Assembly: GCA_949299825.1 (NCBI GenBank)
Contig: CASGBP010000040.1
Span: 1 to 14,555, forward strand
Direction: 5' to 3'
Source: an uncultured Mycoplasmataceae bacterium
Lineage (GTDB): Bacteria > Bacillota_I > Bacilli_A > Mycoplasmatales > Mycoplasmoidaceae
Length of the DNA stretch: 14,555 nt
The first letter of the stretch is position 1. Each line of letters opens with the position of its first letter. Below, piece after piece: positions 1-7,797 of the stretch. Below the pieces are notes generated by a model. It saw only the letters and a list, made by a program, of their open reading frames with translations. It did not search any database and had not been told where the DNA came from. The translations under genes were made by a program, and so were the position numbers.

Positions 1-364
1 AGTTTAATAATTGGATAACAGTATCATATTTATTGAGCAACTTACAAATAGAAATTAAAGCTAATTTAGTCATTAGCAACCTATTAATTATGGATACATA
101 TAAGAAATCATAATATTCATCTATTGATATATATGTAAAGTTACATAAATAAATTGAAGCTAAAATATTGATTGGAGTTCGATAAATTAGATTAAATAAC
201 AATTTGTTTTTAATTCTAGTTTTATACTTATATACCAAACAAGAAGTTATAAACATTAACAAACTTATTGTTGCAATTATCAAAAAAGATGAAATAATAG
301 AATTTTGAAATATTGCAGCTACTCACCCAGTTAAATAAATGTTGAAATCAAACAATTCAATCAT
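1..364 (-). CDS. Uncharacterised membrane protein, N-terminal part, cut by window edge
   Basis: An open frame reads from an ATG at 362-364 to the window edge (121 codons, no stop) once TGA is read as Trp (GWVAAIF). It encodes a short hydrophilic start, a long hydrophobic stretch at about residues 14-44 (ending SCLVYKYK), a basic segment (KTRIKNK), a second moderately hydrophobic stretch at about 58-75, and a further apolar region after residue 90. This is an integral membrane protein. The layout of an N-terminal helix, a basic loop and further helices vaguely recalls MscS-type channels of Mollicutes, but no diagnostic motif is in the visible part, so I do not name it. A consensus -10 box ends 6 nt before the ATG and there is no SD, so the mRNA is probably leaderless. 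It is divergent from the DHH gene. Confidence 0.6.
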
Positions 365-370
365 ATTTTG

Positions 371-376
371 ATTATA
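371..376 (-). promoter_or_regulatory. -10 box (TATAAT) of the left membrane gene, predicting a leaderless start
   Basis: The minus strand reads TATAATCAAAATATG, so the hexamer ends 6 nt before the start codon and transcription would begin at or next to the A of ATG. No SD sequence is present. No good -35 element is visible. Confidence 0.5.
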
Positions 377-411
377 TAGTATTTTTTTAAAACTAATTTA
401 AGTTCTAAACC

Positions 412-429
412 TTATTAACTAGTTAATAA
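412..429. promoter_or_regulatory. Perfect 18-bp palindrome in a divergent gap, possible operator
   Basis: TTATTAACT is followed directly by its reverse complement AGTTAATAA. The half-site AGTTAATA at 421-428 recurs in direct orientation at 443-450, 22 bp (about two helical turns) further on. The element sits between the two divergent genes starting at 364 and 533, where a repressor or activator site is plausible. The sequence is AT-rich, so chance is not excluded. The binding protein is unknown. Confidence 0.4.
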
Positions 430-461
430 TAGTTTTCAATAAAGTTAATATGTGATATTTT

Positions 462-478
462 TTGTTAAATTTCAACAA
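462..478. repeat. Imperfect dyad (TTGTT...AACAA) upstream of the DHH gene
   Basis: TTGTT (462-466) and AACAA (474-478) are inverted copies around AAATTTC. Seven of eight pairs about the centre match. It lies about 45-60 bp upstream of the predicted start of the DHH transcript. It could be a protein site or chance in AT-rich DNA. Confidence 0.25.
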
Positions 479-510
479 TTCTAGTATTAATAATAATTGA
501 AATGTTATCA

Positions 511-516
511 TATAAT
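511..516 (+). promoter_or_regulatory. Candidate -10 box (TATAAT) for the DHH/transporter unit
   Basis: TATAAT lies 16 nt before the ATG at 533. The SD-like AAGGG (520-524) is 8 nt before that ATG, which decides the start against the in-frame TTG at 497. Transcription from this box would start near 523, trimming the SD, so a further promoter upstream may be the main one. No clear -35 is visible. Confidence 0.4.
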
Positions 517-532
517 ATTAAGGGTTAAAAGC

Positions 533-1513
533 ATGTCTTATAGTGAAATTAATAATTTAAAACAAATAAAGCATCTTCACAAAAACCTAATCAGAAGTAA
601 ACAGGTAAGTATCTTTATGCATGAATCTCCAGACTTTGATGCTTTCTGTTCTTCCTTAGCTCTAAGAGAGTATTTACTAGCTAAAAAAATTGCAGCTAAA
701 ATAATTGGTATGGATAAGGTTGATGAAAGTATTAAAAATAAAATTTATGAACCTTTTTCATTTGATGAATATGATGATGAATATATTAAGCAATCAACTG
801 CAGTGATTTTAGATACTGCTAACGAGGAAAGAGTATTAACAAAAAAACACAAATTAGCAAAAGACATTATTAGAATAGATCATCATCCAAAAATAGAGAC
901 AATTGGTAACATTGAATTAATAGAAGATAAGGTTTCTTCAACCTGTGAATTAATTGGTTGATTAATTATTTTAAATGATAAAAAAAATTTCAATAAGAGA
1001 ATAGCTAATTTTTTATATACAGGAATACTAGCTGACAGTGGAAGATTAATGTATAACTGTACAAATAAAACAACTTTACAATTGTTATGTCATTTTTATG
1101 ATGTTGGTTTCGATAAACAGGAAGTACAAGATAAAATGTTTAGTAAAAAATGAGAAGATGTCTTACTAGATAGTGAACTTATTAGTAAGATAAAAATAGA
1201 AAAGAATATTGGTAGTTTAATAATTGATCAGAAGTTATCAAAAAAAATAAAAAAAATAAAAAATAATTTATCAAAAGTTTATCTAATGAATGATATCAAT
1301 GGACTAAAAATTTGAACATGTGCTTATTTTGATGAAGATATTAAGATGTGAAAAATTTCATTAAGAAGTAAAAAATACAATGTTAAAAAAATTGCGGAAA
1401 AATACCATGGTGGTGGTCATGTATTAGCAGCTGGAATAAAATTTAAAACTTTCAAGAAAGTACAAGCTTTTTTAACTCAGTTAAAAAAGATAAAACTAGA
1501 ACCAGCAAAATAA
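533..1513 (+). CDS. DHH/DHHA1-family phosphoesterase, NrnA-like (oligoribonuclease / pAp phosphatase type)
   Basis: A 326-aa protein, intact only with four TGA codons read as Trp. The metal-site motifs of the DHH domain are in order: HESPDFDAF (H30, D34, D36), LDTAN (D94), the name-giving DHH at 116-118, and GILADSG (D168). The C-terminal DHHA1 domain ends with GGGH (293-296) followed by AAG, the usual substrate-binding loop. Length and order match bacterial NrnA and mycoplasma MgpA-like proteins, which degrade short RNA oligonucleotides and 3'-phosphoadenosine 5'-phosphate in the cytoplasm with divalent metal. Which substrate this copy prefers cannot be read from sequence, because Mollicutes often carry more than one paralogue; some DHH proteins cleave cyclic dinucleotides instead. 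The ATG at 533 is chosen for its AAGGG SD. The transporter gene follows after 33 bp. Confidence 0.9.
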
Positions 1514-1516
1514 TTA

Positions 1517-1522
1517 TATAAT
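1517..1522 (+). promoter_or_regulatory. Possible internal -10 box before the transporter gene
   Basis: TATAAT lies four bases after the DHH stop codon and 24 nt before the transporter ATG. GGAG at 1530-1533 is the nearest SD-like element, with a long 13-nt spacing. The transporter may therefore have its own promoter as well as reading through from the DHH gene. The site is a hexamer match only. Confidence 0.3.
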
Positions 1523-1546
1523 TTCACTTGGAGAATATTATTTTAG

Positions 1547-2878
1547 ATGACACCTGCAATGTTAACTAAAATACTTATAAACCTTGCAATATTATTAGTT
1601 ATCGTTGCTGGTACATACATATTGTTTAGAAAAATCAAATTTTCCTCAAAGGGATATAAGTATCTTTTTATAACCTATAGTATTTTTTGAATTGCCCCAA
1701 TGCTCTTACGGGCATATGCTGGAACAATGCAAAATTTAATTGATATTAATTACACCTGAATAGTGCTCGCTAGTTATGGTTTAGTTGGCATCTTTATTAG
1801 AGTTTTTGCTGATGTTATTAACTTTTCTTTTAAATCAAGAAAAGTATTTCTATACTTTGCTTGCATTATGCAAATAGCCACCTTTATTCCTATTATTGTT
1901 GTTCCTAATACTACAACTAGTCTTATTCAATCGATTGGTGTAGGTATTGGAGCTTCATGTATAGGGAGTTTTCAATTACTTTTTAAGGAACAATATAATT
2001 ATGAAAAATCATATTTAACGGTTTCCTTATTGTCTATTCCTCCTTTAATTGCCAATTTTTTAACTGCACCTATACAATCTATTTTCATGATTACAACTAA
2101 TGAAACAACAACCAGTAATGTAGATGTACTAAAGTACATGTGATTAGTGGGATTAGTTTTTACTATGATTGCATTAATTATGATTGTTTTTATGAAAGAA
2201 GATAGAAAGAAATTTGATAGCATTAAAAACAAGCAATTATTTAATTATAGAAATGATAGTTTGCCATTTATTATTTTATTAATAGTTGGACTATTAATTA
2301 CCTTTATAAAATTTTCCACCTCTGGAAGTGTAGCTACTTTACATTTACAAACTGTAGCTAAATTAATTAATCAAGATAGTGCAAGTTATGAAGGATATTT
2401 GTCTGTTATTTTTAGTATCTTTCAATTAATTAGTGGAGTTTTAGTTGGAACAATATTAGTAAAGAAGTTAAATGATATAAGTATTTTTGGAATCGGCTGT
2501 TTGACTTGAATTATATATTTAATTCTTTATCTAACTGTTAAAAATCCAATCGGTTATTTTATTGTTCATAGTTTAAGTGGTTTTGCTTATGGACTTTTAT
2601 ATAATTTTGTTTTAGGTCAGATTTTATCAAAAAGATTTTCAACAAATGTTATTAGTCCAATGGGAATTTATCAATCAGTTTTGGCAATCGGAATATCATT
2701 AAGTGGAATATTTACTCAATACATTAAAAATAACCTACAGCATGATTACTGAACAGCAAACAACATTGTAAGTTATTCACTGATAGGATCTACCATAGGT
2801 TTATTTTTAATGTATTGTACCTATAAATTAATAATTCAATTTTTCCCCTCAACAAAAGTTCAAAATTTTAGAATATAA
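1547..2878 (+). CDS. Major facilitator superfamily-type membrane transporter
   Basis: A 443-aa, very hydrophobic protein with about 11-12 predicted membrane helices (for example near residues 9-28, 39-60, 68-90, 98-115, 122-142 and 152-176) and almost no soluble domain. Size and helix number fit the MFS. Between helices 2 and 3 there is a motif-A-like stretch with R85, D89, R98 and K99. A second G-rich version (SGVLVGTILVKKLND) lies in the second half, as expected from the internal duplication of MFS carriers. A polar central loop near residue 215 (KEDRKKFDSIKNKQ) would be cytoplasmic. The substrate is unknown. A TAG immediately precedes the ATG in frame, so this is the earliest possible start. 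R55 is encoded by CGG, a rare codon here. The gene is probably cotranscribed with the DHH gene and ends 6 bp from a convergent gene. Confidence 0.75.
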
Positions 2879-2884
2879 TAACAA

Positions 2885-3268
2885 TTATTTTCTATTTGAA
2901 TAAATTGTTAGATATCCCTTCTTTGAAATTTCATTTAAAAACTGATCATTAAAAATTGGTTGATTTAAGTCAGAAGAAGTCCCTCTTCCAGACAATCCAA
3001 AAGTAGTACTTTTTCTTCTAAGTCCACGACGGTTGTATTCACCCTCAAACTCTAATTTATTTACAAACTCATCATGTAAGGTTAAACGCTTATCCATTCC
3101 TAAATAATGATAGTAATAATCATGATAAGTTTCATCAGTAGGAATACATTGTTTTCTCATTTTTCGATAAATATCTTGAGAAAATAACAACATGTCATTA
3201 TCTACTTGAACTTGATCTATCTCATTTAGTTTTCTGGCTAATGCGTAATAATCTTTGGTTGAAAACAT
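2885..3268 (-). CDS. Conserved-looking hypothetical protein, 127 aa
   Basis: I do not recognise this protein. It is hydrophilic with no signal peptide or membrane span. The first half is Tyr- and Asp-rich (DYYALARK, YHDYYYHYLGMDKR). The second half has a basic Gly/Arg/Ser patch (YNRRGLRRKSTTFGLSGRGTSS, about residues 78-99), possibly a disordered or nucleic-acid-binding segment. It is accepted as a real gene because it has a strong SD (AGGGAG, 6 nt before ATG), a TATAAT box upstream, and no competing gene on the other strand. It is divergent from tlyA and its stop lies 6 bp from the stop of the convergent transporter gene. The basic patch suggests an RNA- or DNA-related role, which is only inference. 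Confidence 0.75.
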   Translation of the reverse strand: MFSTKDYYALARKLNEIDQVQVDNDMLLFSQDIYRKMRKQCIPTDETYHDYYYHYLGMDKRLTLHDEFVNKLEFEGEYNRRGLRRKSTTFGLSGRGTSSDLNQPIFNDQFLNEISKKGYLTIYSNRK

Positions 3269-3274
3269 ATTAAT

Positions 3275-3303
3275 CTCCCTCTAATTAATACCCTTTTATT
3301 ATA
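3275..3303 (-). promoter_or_regulatory. Promoter (-10 TATAAT, 3298-3303) and SD (AGGGAG, 3275-3280) of the 127-aa gene
   Basis: On the minus strand TATAAT is followed by a leader of about 22 nt holding AGGGAG, which is 6 nt before the ATG. TTTACT at 3321-3326, 17 bp upstream of the -10, matches the -35 consensus at four of six positions. A run of about ten T on the plus strand (A on this strand) fills part of the spacer. Confidence 0.55.
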
Positions 3304-3340
3304 TTTTTTTTTTAGCAAAAAGTAAATTGTGAGATAACCT

Positions 3341-3360
3341 TTATATATTAGATATATAAT
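3341..3360 (+). promoter_or_regulatory. tlyA -10 region overlapping an inverted repeat
   Basis: TATAAT at 3355-3360 ends 4 nt before the tlyA ATG and no SD is present. An upstream TATATT (3344-3349) is an alternative -10 giving a leader of about 8 nt. Either way translation must start without an SD. TTATATAT (3341-3348) and ATATATAA (3352-3359) form a perfect 8-bp dyad around TAG across the -10. It is pure A/T, so its significance is doubtful. Confidence 0.45.
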
Positions 3361-3364
3361 TTTT

Positions 3365-4087
3365 ATGCGTTTAGATGAATATTTGGTTGTTAACAAGATA
3401 GTTGAATCAAGAAATAAGGCCACATTTTTAATTGAAAATGATTTAGTTAGTGTCAACAATATAATAGTAAATAAAAAAAACTATATAGTTAATAATAATG
3501 ACGTAATTAAAATCATTGAAGAATTAAAATATGTTTCTCGGGCAGGATATAAGTTAGAAGAAGCTTTGAAACAATTTAAAATTGATTGTAAGGATAAAGT
3601 AGTTTTAGATATTGGTGCATCAACTGGTGGATTTAGTGATGTTTGTCTACAAAATGGAGCAAAGTTAATTTATTGTCTTGATGTAGGTTATAACCAACTT
3701 CACCCAAAAATAAAAAATAACAAAAAGATAATTAATTTAGAAAAAACAAATATAAAAGATCTTAATAGTAAAATGATTCCAGCAAAAATTGATTTAGTAG
3801 TTAGTGATATTAGTTTTATATCTAGTGAATATATGTTTAAGGCAATTAGAAAAATAAATTTAGCTCAAAACGCTGATATTATATCTTTAATCAAACCACA
3901 GTTTGAATTATCACCAAACCAAGTTAAAAATGGCTTAGTCAATGAAAAATATTGAAATATAGCAATTGATAAGGTTAAAAAATATGCAAATAATAACAAT
4001 TTCAAGACCATTATGGTCATTGATTCTCCTCTTAAAGGTGCAAAAAAGGGAAATAAGGAATTTTTGTTGTGAGCTAAGAATGAGTAG
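3365..4087 (+). CDS. tlyA: TlyA-type rRNA (cytidine-2'-O)-methyltransferase with N-terminal S4 domain
   Basis: A 240-aa protein. Residues 1 to about 55 are an S4 RNA-binding domain (MRLDEYLV, VSVNN, V-x-x-x-D-V). The linker holds SRAGYKL (58-64, with the conserved Lys63), then come the SAM-binding motif DIGASTGGF (82-90), the SDISFIS motif, KPQFE and a C-terminal KGNKEFLLW. These are the signature blocks of the TlyA/FtsJ-like family, which 2'-O-methylates cytidine in rRNA; members in pathogens are also annotated as hemolysin A, a label that may be misleading. Two Trp are TGA, and Arg59 in the conserved motif is CGG. The start has a -10 box 4 nt upstream and no SD, suggesting a leaderless or near-leaderless mRNA. 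The last 8 nt overlap the start of dinB. Confidence 0.92.
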
Positions 4088-5150
4088 AATTATTTTTCAT
4101 ATAGATGTTAATTACTTTTTTGCTAGATGTGAAGAAATCAAAAACCCTAGTTTAGAGACTAAACCATTTGTGATTGCTGAAAGAGCAAGAAGAAGTGTTG
4201 TTTCTACTAGTAATTATTTAGCCCGTAAACAAGGAATAAAAAGTGCAATGAAACTTGAAAATTGTTTAAAAATAAATCCCAATCTAATAATTGTTAAACC
4301 TGATCATAGTTATTATGAACAAAAATCTAAGGAACTTTTTAAATATATTAAACAATTATTGAATTGTGAAATTGATATTGCTTCAATTGATGAATGCTTT
4401 ATTGATGTCACAGAAAAGGTTAAGGAATTTCATAATAATTTTGAAATGTTAGCTATTATGATCAAAAAAGAGATTCTAAAAAACACTAAGCTTTATGTAA
4501 CAATTGGAATTGGTGATACTTCTTTTTTAGCAAAAACAGCTGGTGATTTAAAACCAAGTTCAGGAATAGCATCAATTTTTAGTGATGAATTAGCGGAAAA
4601 ATTGTGAGATATTCCCATTCAAGATATTTATATGATTGGTAAAAAAACAAATGAATTATTACAACAATTAGACATAAAAAAAGTTAAGGATTTTATTAAT
4701 TTTCACGATCAAGCAAAACTTAAAAAACTATTGATGAAAAGATATGATATGTTAATTAGTTTTTTTATTAATGGAGGAAGTAAGGAATTTAAAATTGAAA
4801 ACACAATTAGAAAATCTGCTTCATCAGGGACAACCTTTGATATTAACTGTGATAACAAGATAAAAATTTATGAAACAATAAATTATTTAGCTAATGAAGT
4901 ATTTGATCAAATTGAATATGAGAGATTAAGAGCAATTAATATTGGAGTAGGGATTAAATGAAAATATAAAGAAGGAAAAATAAAAAGTAAAACCTTTGAT
5001 AACTATATATTTAATAGAGAAGATTTTATTTCAAACGTTTATATCATATTTAATGAATTATGAGATGAGTTACCATTAAGATCAATTACTATTTATGCAA
5101 ACAATTTAAAACCAATATCTTTAATTTATGAACAAGATAAATTATTTTAA
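4080..5150 (+). CDS. dinB: Y-family DNA polymerase (DNA polymerase IV / DinB-like)
   Basis: A 356-aa protein, close to the length of E. coli Pol IV. It opens with FHIDVNYFFA, giving the catalytic Asp9 and the steric-gate Phe14. Tyr78-Tyr79 with the downstream Lys82 and Arg/Lys residues fit the fingers. SIDECFIDVT provides the catalytic pair Asp104-Glu105. Residues after about 170 carry the thumb region (GIGDTSFLAKTAGDLKPSSG, then IGKKTNELL), and the last 110 are the little finger. The protein ends in QDKLF, a good match to the QL[SD]LF beta-clamp-binding pentapeptide, placed at the extreme C-terminus as in many bacterial clamp partners. It performs translesion synthesis. The start overlaps tlyA by 8 nt, so translation is probably coupled. 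The stop overlaps the convergent gene by 4 nt. An earlier in-frame ATG (3966) would lie inside tlyA and adds no domain. Confidence 0.92.
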
Positions 5151-6316
5151 TTTCTTTTCAACAAAATAACATCATCAATAATATAAGAAGAAGTGATATA
5201 AGCATATGTAACATAATTTGGTTCATATGAATTAGCTACATAATCAAATTTATTATTTTCATTGGTAGATAATTTCTTAGTTGTAGTACTTGAATCATCT
5301 TGTGAACCATCACCAGTTGATCCTGTATCTCCACCTACTATATCAGCATCATCATTAATTACAACATCAGGATTATAAAAACGAATCAATTGAATCAATG
5401 CTGGATTTATATTTGAAGCAGAAAAATCAGTAATAGATGAATAAGAAGTTACTCCATTTTCATTTTTAACTGCTATTAAAGTACCATTAGTTGAAAAAGA
5501 AAAACTATTACTAGATGCAAAAGAAGAAATAAATGAAGCACTACGTTGATAATCTTGAACTACTTTTTGATCTCTAAAATAAACCTTTTGATACTCTGTG
5601 TCCTCTTTATCATCTGGTCTAAACTCATAATAATCATCAATAGGTTCATAATTGAAAGTAACAGTAGGTCTTACTACCTCAACATAAGTAGGATTAGCAA
5701 TATCATCCCCTATCTTTCAAAGATTTGATTTATCTGAAATTGGATAATAACTTCCTTCAGGATAATAACTTCCTTCCAAATTATGAGCTCTTTCATTCAA
5801 CAATGCTTGAGCAGCAACTGTATCTTTATTTCATGAAATATCTACATAACTATAAAAAGTTGGTGAAACATTTTCAATTCCAAAGGTAGTTAGTTGAGTA
5901 TAGTTTTCACTATTATAGAATAGATCATAAAGTATTAACATGAAAGAATTACTAAATCTTACACCGTCTGCATAAGTGCTATTTGGTACTGCATTTTCTC
6001 AACCATATAATGCTTGTGCAGTTGGCTGATAAGCATCAGAACCAAAGAAGAAAAAGTAGTTTCCATTATTAATTGAATTTGAACCTACCAACATATCCAA
6101 AATAGAGTAATTAGTACTAGATAGAGATTGATAATCTATAAATGGGTCATTCTTAACATTTTGATTACTCTTAATTGATAAATAATTTTCCTTAGTTAAA
6201 ACTCTAACTGAAGGCAATTTAATAGTATTAACATTGGAAAAAAGCACAGCACAAGCTATTGCAGGAGCACCTATAATTCCAATCGCCAAAACTTGAATTA
6301 ATGTTTTTAAACGCAT
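5147..6316 (-). CDS. Exported or lipoprotein-like surface protein of unknown function
   Basis: A 389-aa protein I do not recognise. Residues 1-27 (MRLKTLIQVLAIGIIGAPAIAC...) form a basic start, a hydrophobic core and Cys22 after AIA. This could be a relaxed mollicute lipobox, but -3 is Ala rather than Leu/Val/Ile, so uncleaved anchoring is equally possible. The rest has no membrane span. It is rich in Tyr, Ser, Asn and Asp, carries a duplicated EGSYYP hexapeptide near residue 180, and has an acidic Gly/Ser/Thr linker at about 320-347 (NDDADIVGGDTGSTGDGSQD). The body looks like an extracellular domain. Its promoter has consensus -35 and -10 hexamers 16 bp apart and predicts a start of transcription within 1-2 nt of the ATG with no SD. 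It may be strongly expressed. The 3' end overlaps the dinB stop. Confidence 0.75.
5742..5777. repeat. Two tandem 18-bp copies within the surface-protein gene
   Basis: GGATAATAACTTCCTTCA at 5742-5759 is repeated at 5760-5777 with one change (final A to C). In the minus-strand protein it encodes EGSYYP twice. The near identity points to a recent slippage or duplication event, in frame. Confidence 0.8.
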
Positions 6317-6323
6317 ATCTATA

Positions 6324-6351
6324 ATTATAAAGTTAGTATTTTTTTTGTCAA
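6324..6351 (-). promoter_or_regulatory. Consensus sigma-A promoter, -35 TTGACA and -10 TATAAT, leaderless
   Basis: On the minus strand TTGACA (6351-6346), 16 bp, TATAAT (6329-6324), then 7 nt and the ATG at 6316. Both hexamers are perfect, the only such pair I found in the window. Transcription would start about at 6317-6318, leaving no room for an SD. The -10 is part of a 10-bp palindrome TATAATTATA (6320-6329). The -35 begins about 10 bp upstream of the pepA stop codon side, so the gene is independently transcribed. Confidence 0.75.
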
Positions 6352-6360
6352 TAATTGGAA

Positions 6361-7728
6361 TTATTGATTTTTAGCAACATTATAAAGAGTTCTTAAGATA
6401 ACCCCAGTACCAACATTACCTTTGTCAGCTGTAGCAGCTACATCAAAATGCACATATTCCTTATTCATTGTAAATTCTCTTAAGAAACAAGCAGCTCTTG
6501 AACTACCTGCAGCTGGACCATTACAAGAATTAACCATATCTGCTACACTAGACTTACTTAGCATATCTAAAAACTCCTTATGGAATGGTAATCTTCAAAC
6601 TTGTTCTGAAGCTTCTTTTGCTGATGATAAAACTAGATCTCACATTTCATGACTCGTAGCTCATGTTCCTGTATAAGTTTCTCCTAAACTATAAATCATT
6701 GCTCCAGTTAAAGTTGCAACATCAAAAATATGAGTAGCTTTTAAATCTTTTGCAGCATAACTTAAGGCATCAGCTAGAATTAATCTTCCTTCTGCATCAG
6801 TATTATCAATTTCAATCGTTTTACCACTATAAGAAACTACTACATCATCAGGTTTTTGAGCTTCTTCATTTATTAAATTTAAAACTAATGGACAAAGAAT
6901 AGAAACATTAGCTTTAACTTTATTTGTGGCAATTGCATACATTGCTCCAGCAACAATAGCAGCACCTGACATATCCATTTTCATTCATCTCATATGTTGA
7001 CCAGTTTTTAAATTATATCCACCAGAATCAAAACAAACTCCCTTACCAACAAAAACAAATTTGTCCTTTGAGTTGCTATTCTTGTATTCTATTTGTAATA
7101 ATTTTGGACTATTCTTACTTTTAGTAGCTGCTTGTCCAACTCCAGTTAATAAATACATTTTCTTTTTTAATAAATCAGGAGTATCCAAAACCTTAATTGA
7201 TACATTTTTCAATCCCTTAAATTGTTGTTTAACTTCCTTAACAAATGACTCTGGATACATATAGTTTGATGGCATATCTTGTAATTTTCTTGTAAAAGAT
7301 TGTGCTTCTGCTACCACTTCATATTCACGAAGTTCTTTAGCATATTTATCTAAATTAATAGAAAATATGTTGAATTTAGGTCTTATTTCTTTAGATGTTT
7401 TCATTGTTCAAGGAATAACTGAAACATAATGAAAAGCACTCACAAGACACATTAACAATCTTGATAAGTATTTTTTGTTAACTACTTTTACAAAAGAATC
7501 TAAGTTTACATTAATTTCTCTATGATTTTTATCAACTTCTTTAAATTTTTTTAAAATTGCTTCATATAATGCATAACCATCAAGTTTTGGATCAAGAACT
7601 AAATATATCTTATCGTCCTTACTAAAAAAATTATAAGTACCAACCTTTTCTCCATTTAACTTAATAGATTCAGCACTGTTAATAGCTATTATTGTCTTCT
7701 TATATTTACTTTTTTTTCCAATTTCCAT
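6361..7728 (-). CDS. pepA: Cytosolic leucyl aminopeptidase, peptidase family M17
   Basis: A 455-aa protein in which three Trp (107, 248, 356) and two later ones are TGA. The catalytic domain has all M17 residues with the same spacing as bovine lens aminopeptidase (offset 21): Lys229, Asp234 and Lys241 in VGKGVCFDSGGYNLKTG, Asp252 in MKMDMSGAA, and Asp311, Glu313 and Arg315 in NTDAEGRL. The divergent N-terminal 150 residues correspond to the macro-like hexamerisation domain. It binds two divalent metal ions and removes N-terminal residues from peptides, supplying amino acids to an organism likely to import peptides. The start has an AAAGGG SD (7738-7743), 9 nt before ATG, and an extended -10. 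It is divergent from rpsB. The following gene (6316) has its own strong promoter. Confidence 0.95.
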
Positions 7729-7756
7729 ATGTAATTACCCTTTAAATTTCTTATTG

Positions 7757-7765
7757 ATTTTATCA
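7757..7765 (-). promoter_or_regulatory. pepA: pepA extended -10 (TGATAAAAT)
   Basis: On the minus strand TG-A-TAAAAT is an extended -10. Transcription would start near 7750, leaving a leader of about 22 nt that contains the SD AAAGGG at 7743-7738. It abuts the dyad at 7766-7782, and the rpsB promoter faces the other way. Confidence 0.55.
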
Positions 7766-7782
7766 CAAAACTACTAGTTTTG
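7766..7782. promoter_or_regulatory. Perfect 17-bp dyad between divergent pepA and rpsB promoters
   Basis: CAAAACTA, one C, then TAGTTTTG, an exact inverted repeat. It fills the space between the two outward-facing -10 elements, and its right end supplies the TG of the rpsB extended -10. Both promoters are thus preceded by the same TAGTTTTG on their own strand. It may be an operator or simply symmetrical promoter DNA. Confidence 0.5.
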
Positions 7783-7789
7783 ATATAAT
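7781..7789 (+). promoter_or_regulatory. rpsB: rpsB extended -10 (TGATATAAT)
   Basis: TG-A-TATAAT is a textbook extended -10. The same nine bases precede the HU gene. There is no convincing -35, which the extended -10 can replace. Transcription would start near 7796, giving a leader of about 39 nt with the SD AAAGGG (7818-7823), 11 nt before the ATG. Confidence 0.7.
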
Positions 7790-7797
7790 TAGCATGT

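Noticed and set aside
1..364. Naming the left gene as an MscS channel
   Set aside because: Only 121 residues are visible and none of the family's diagnostic pore motifs is among them.
497..532. Upstream TTG start of the DHH gene
   Set aside because: The ATG at 533 has a proper SD (AAGGG, 8 nt) and gives the usual family N-terminus. The TTG overlaps the promoter region.
2899..3342. Similarity between the end of the 127-aa gene (GYLTIY codons) and the gap before tlyA
   Set aside because: The match is about 20 bp, gapped and AT-rich, with no further similarity around it. Probably chance.
3966..4079. Longer dinB starting inside tlyA
   Set aside because: The extra 38 residues are out-of-frame tlyA sequence without polymerase motifs. 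The ATG at 4080 gives the family start MSRIIFHID.
6422..6652. Plus-strand open frame opposite pepA, and similar frames opposite other genes
   Set aside because: They lie opposite well-supported genes, have no SD and show no family motifs. They are shadows.
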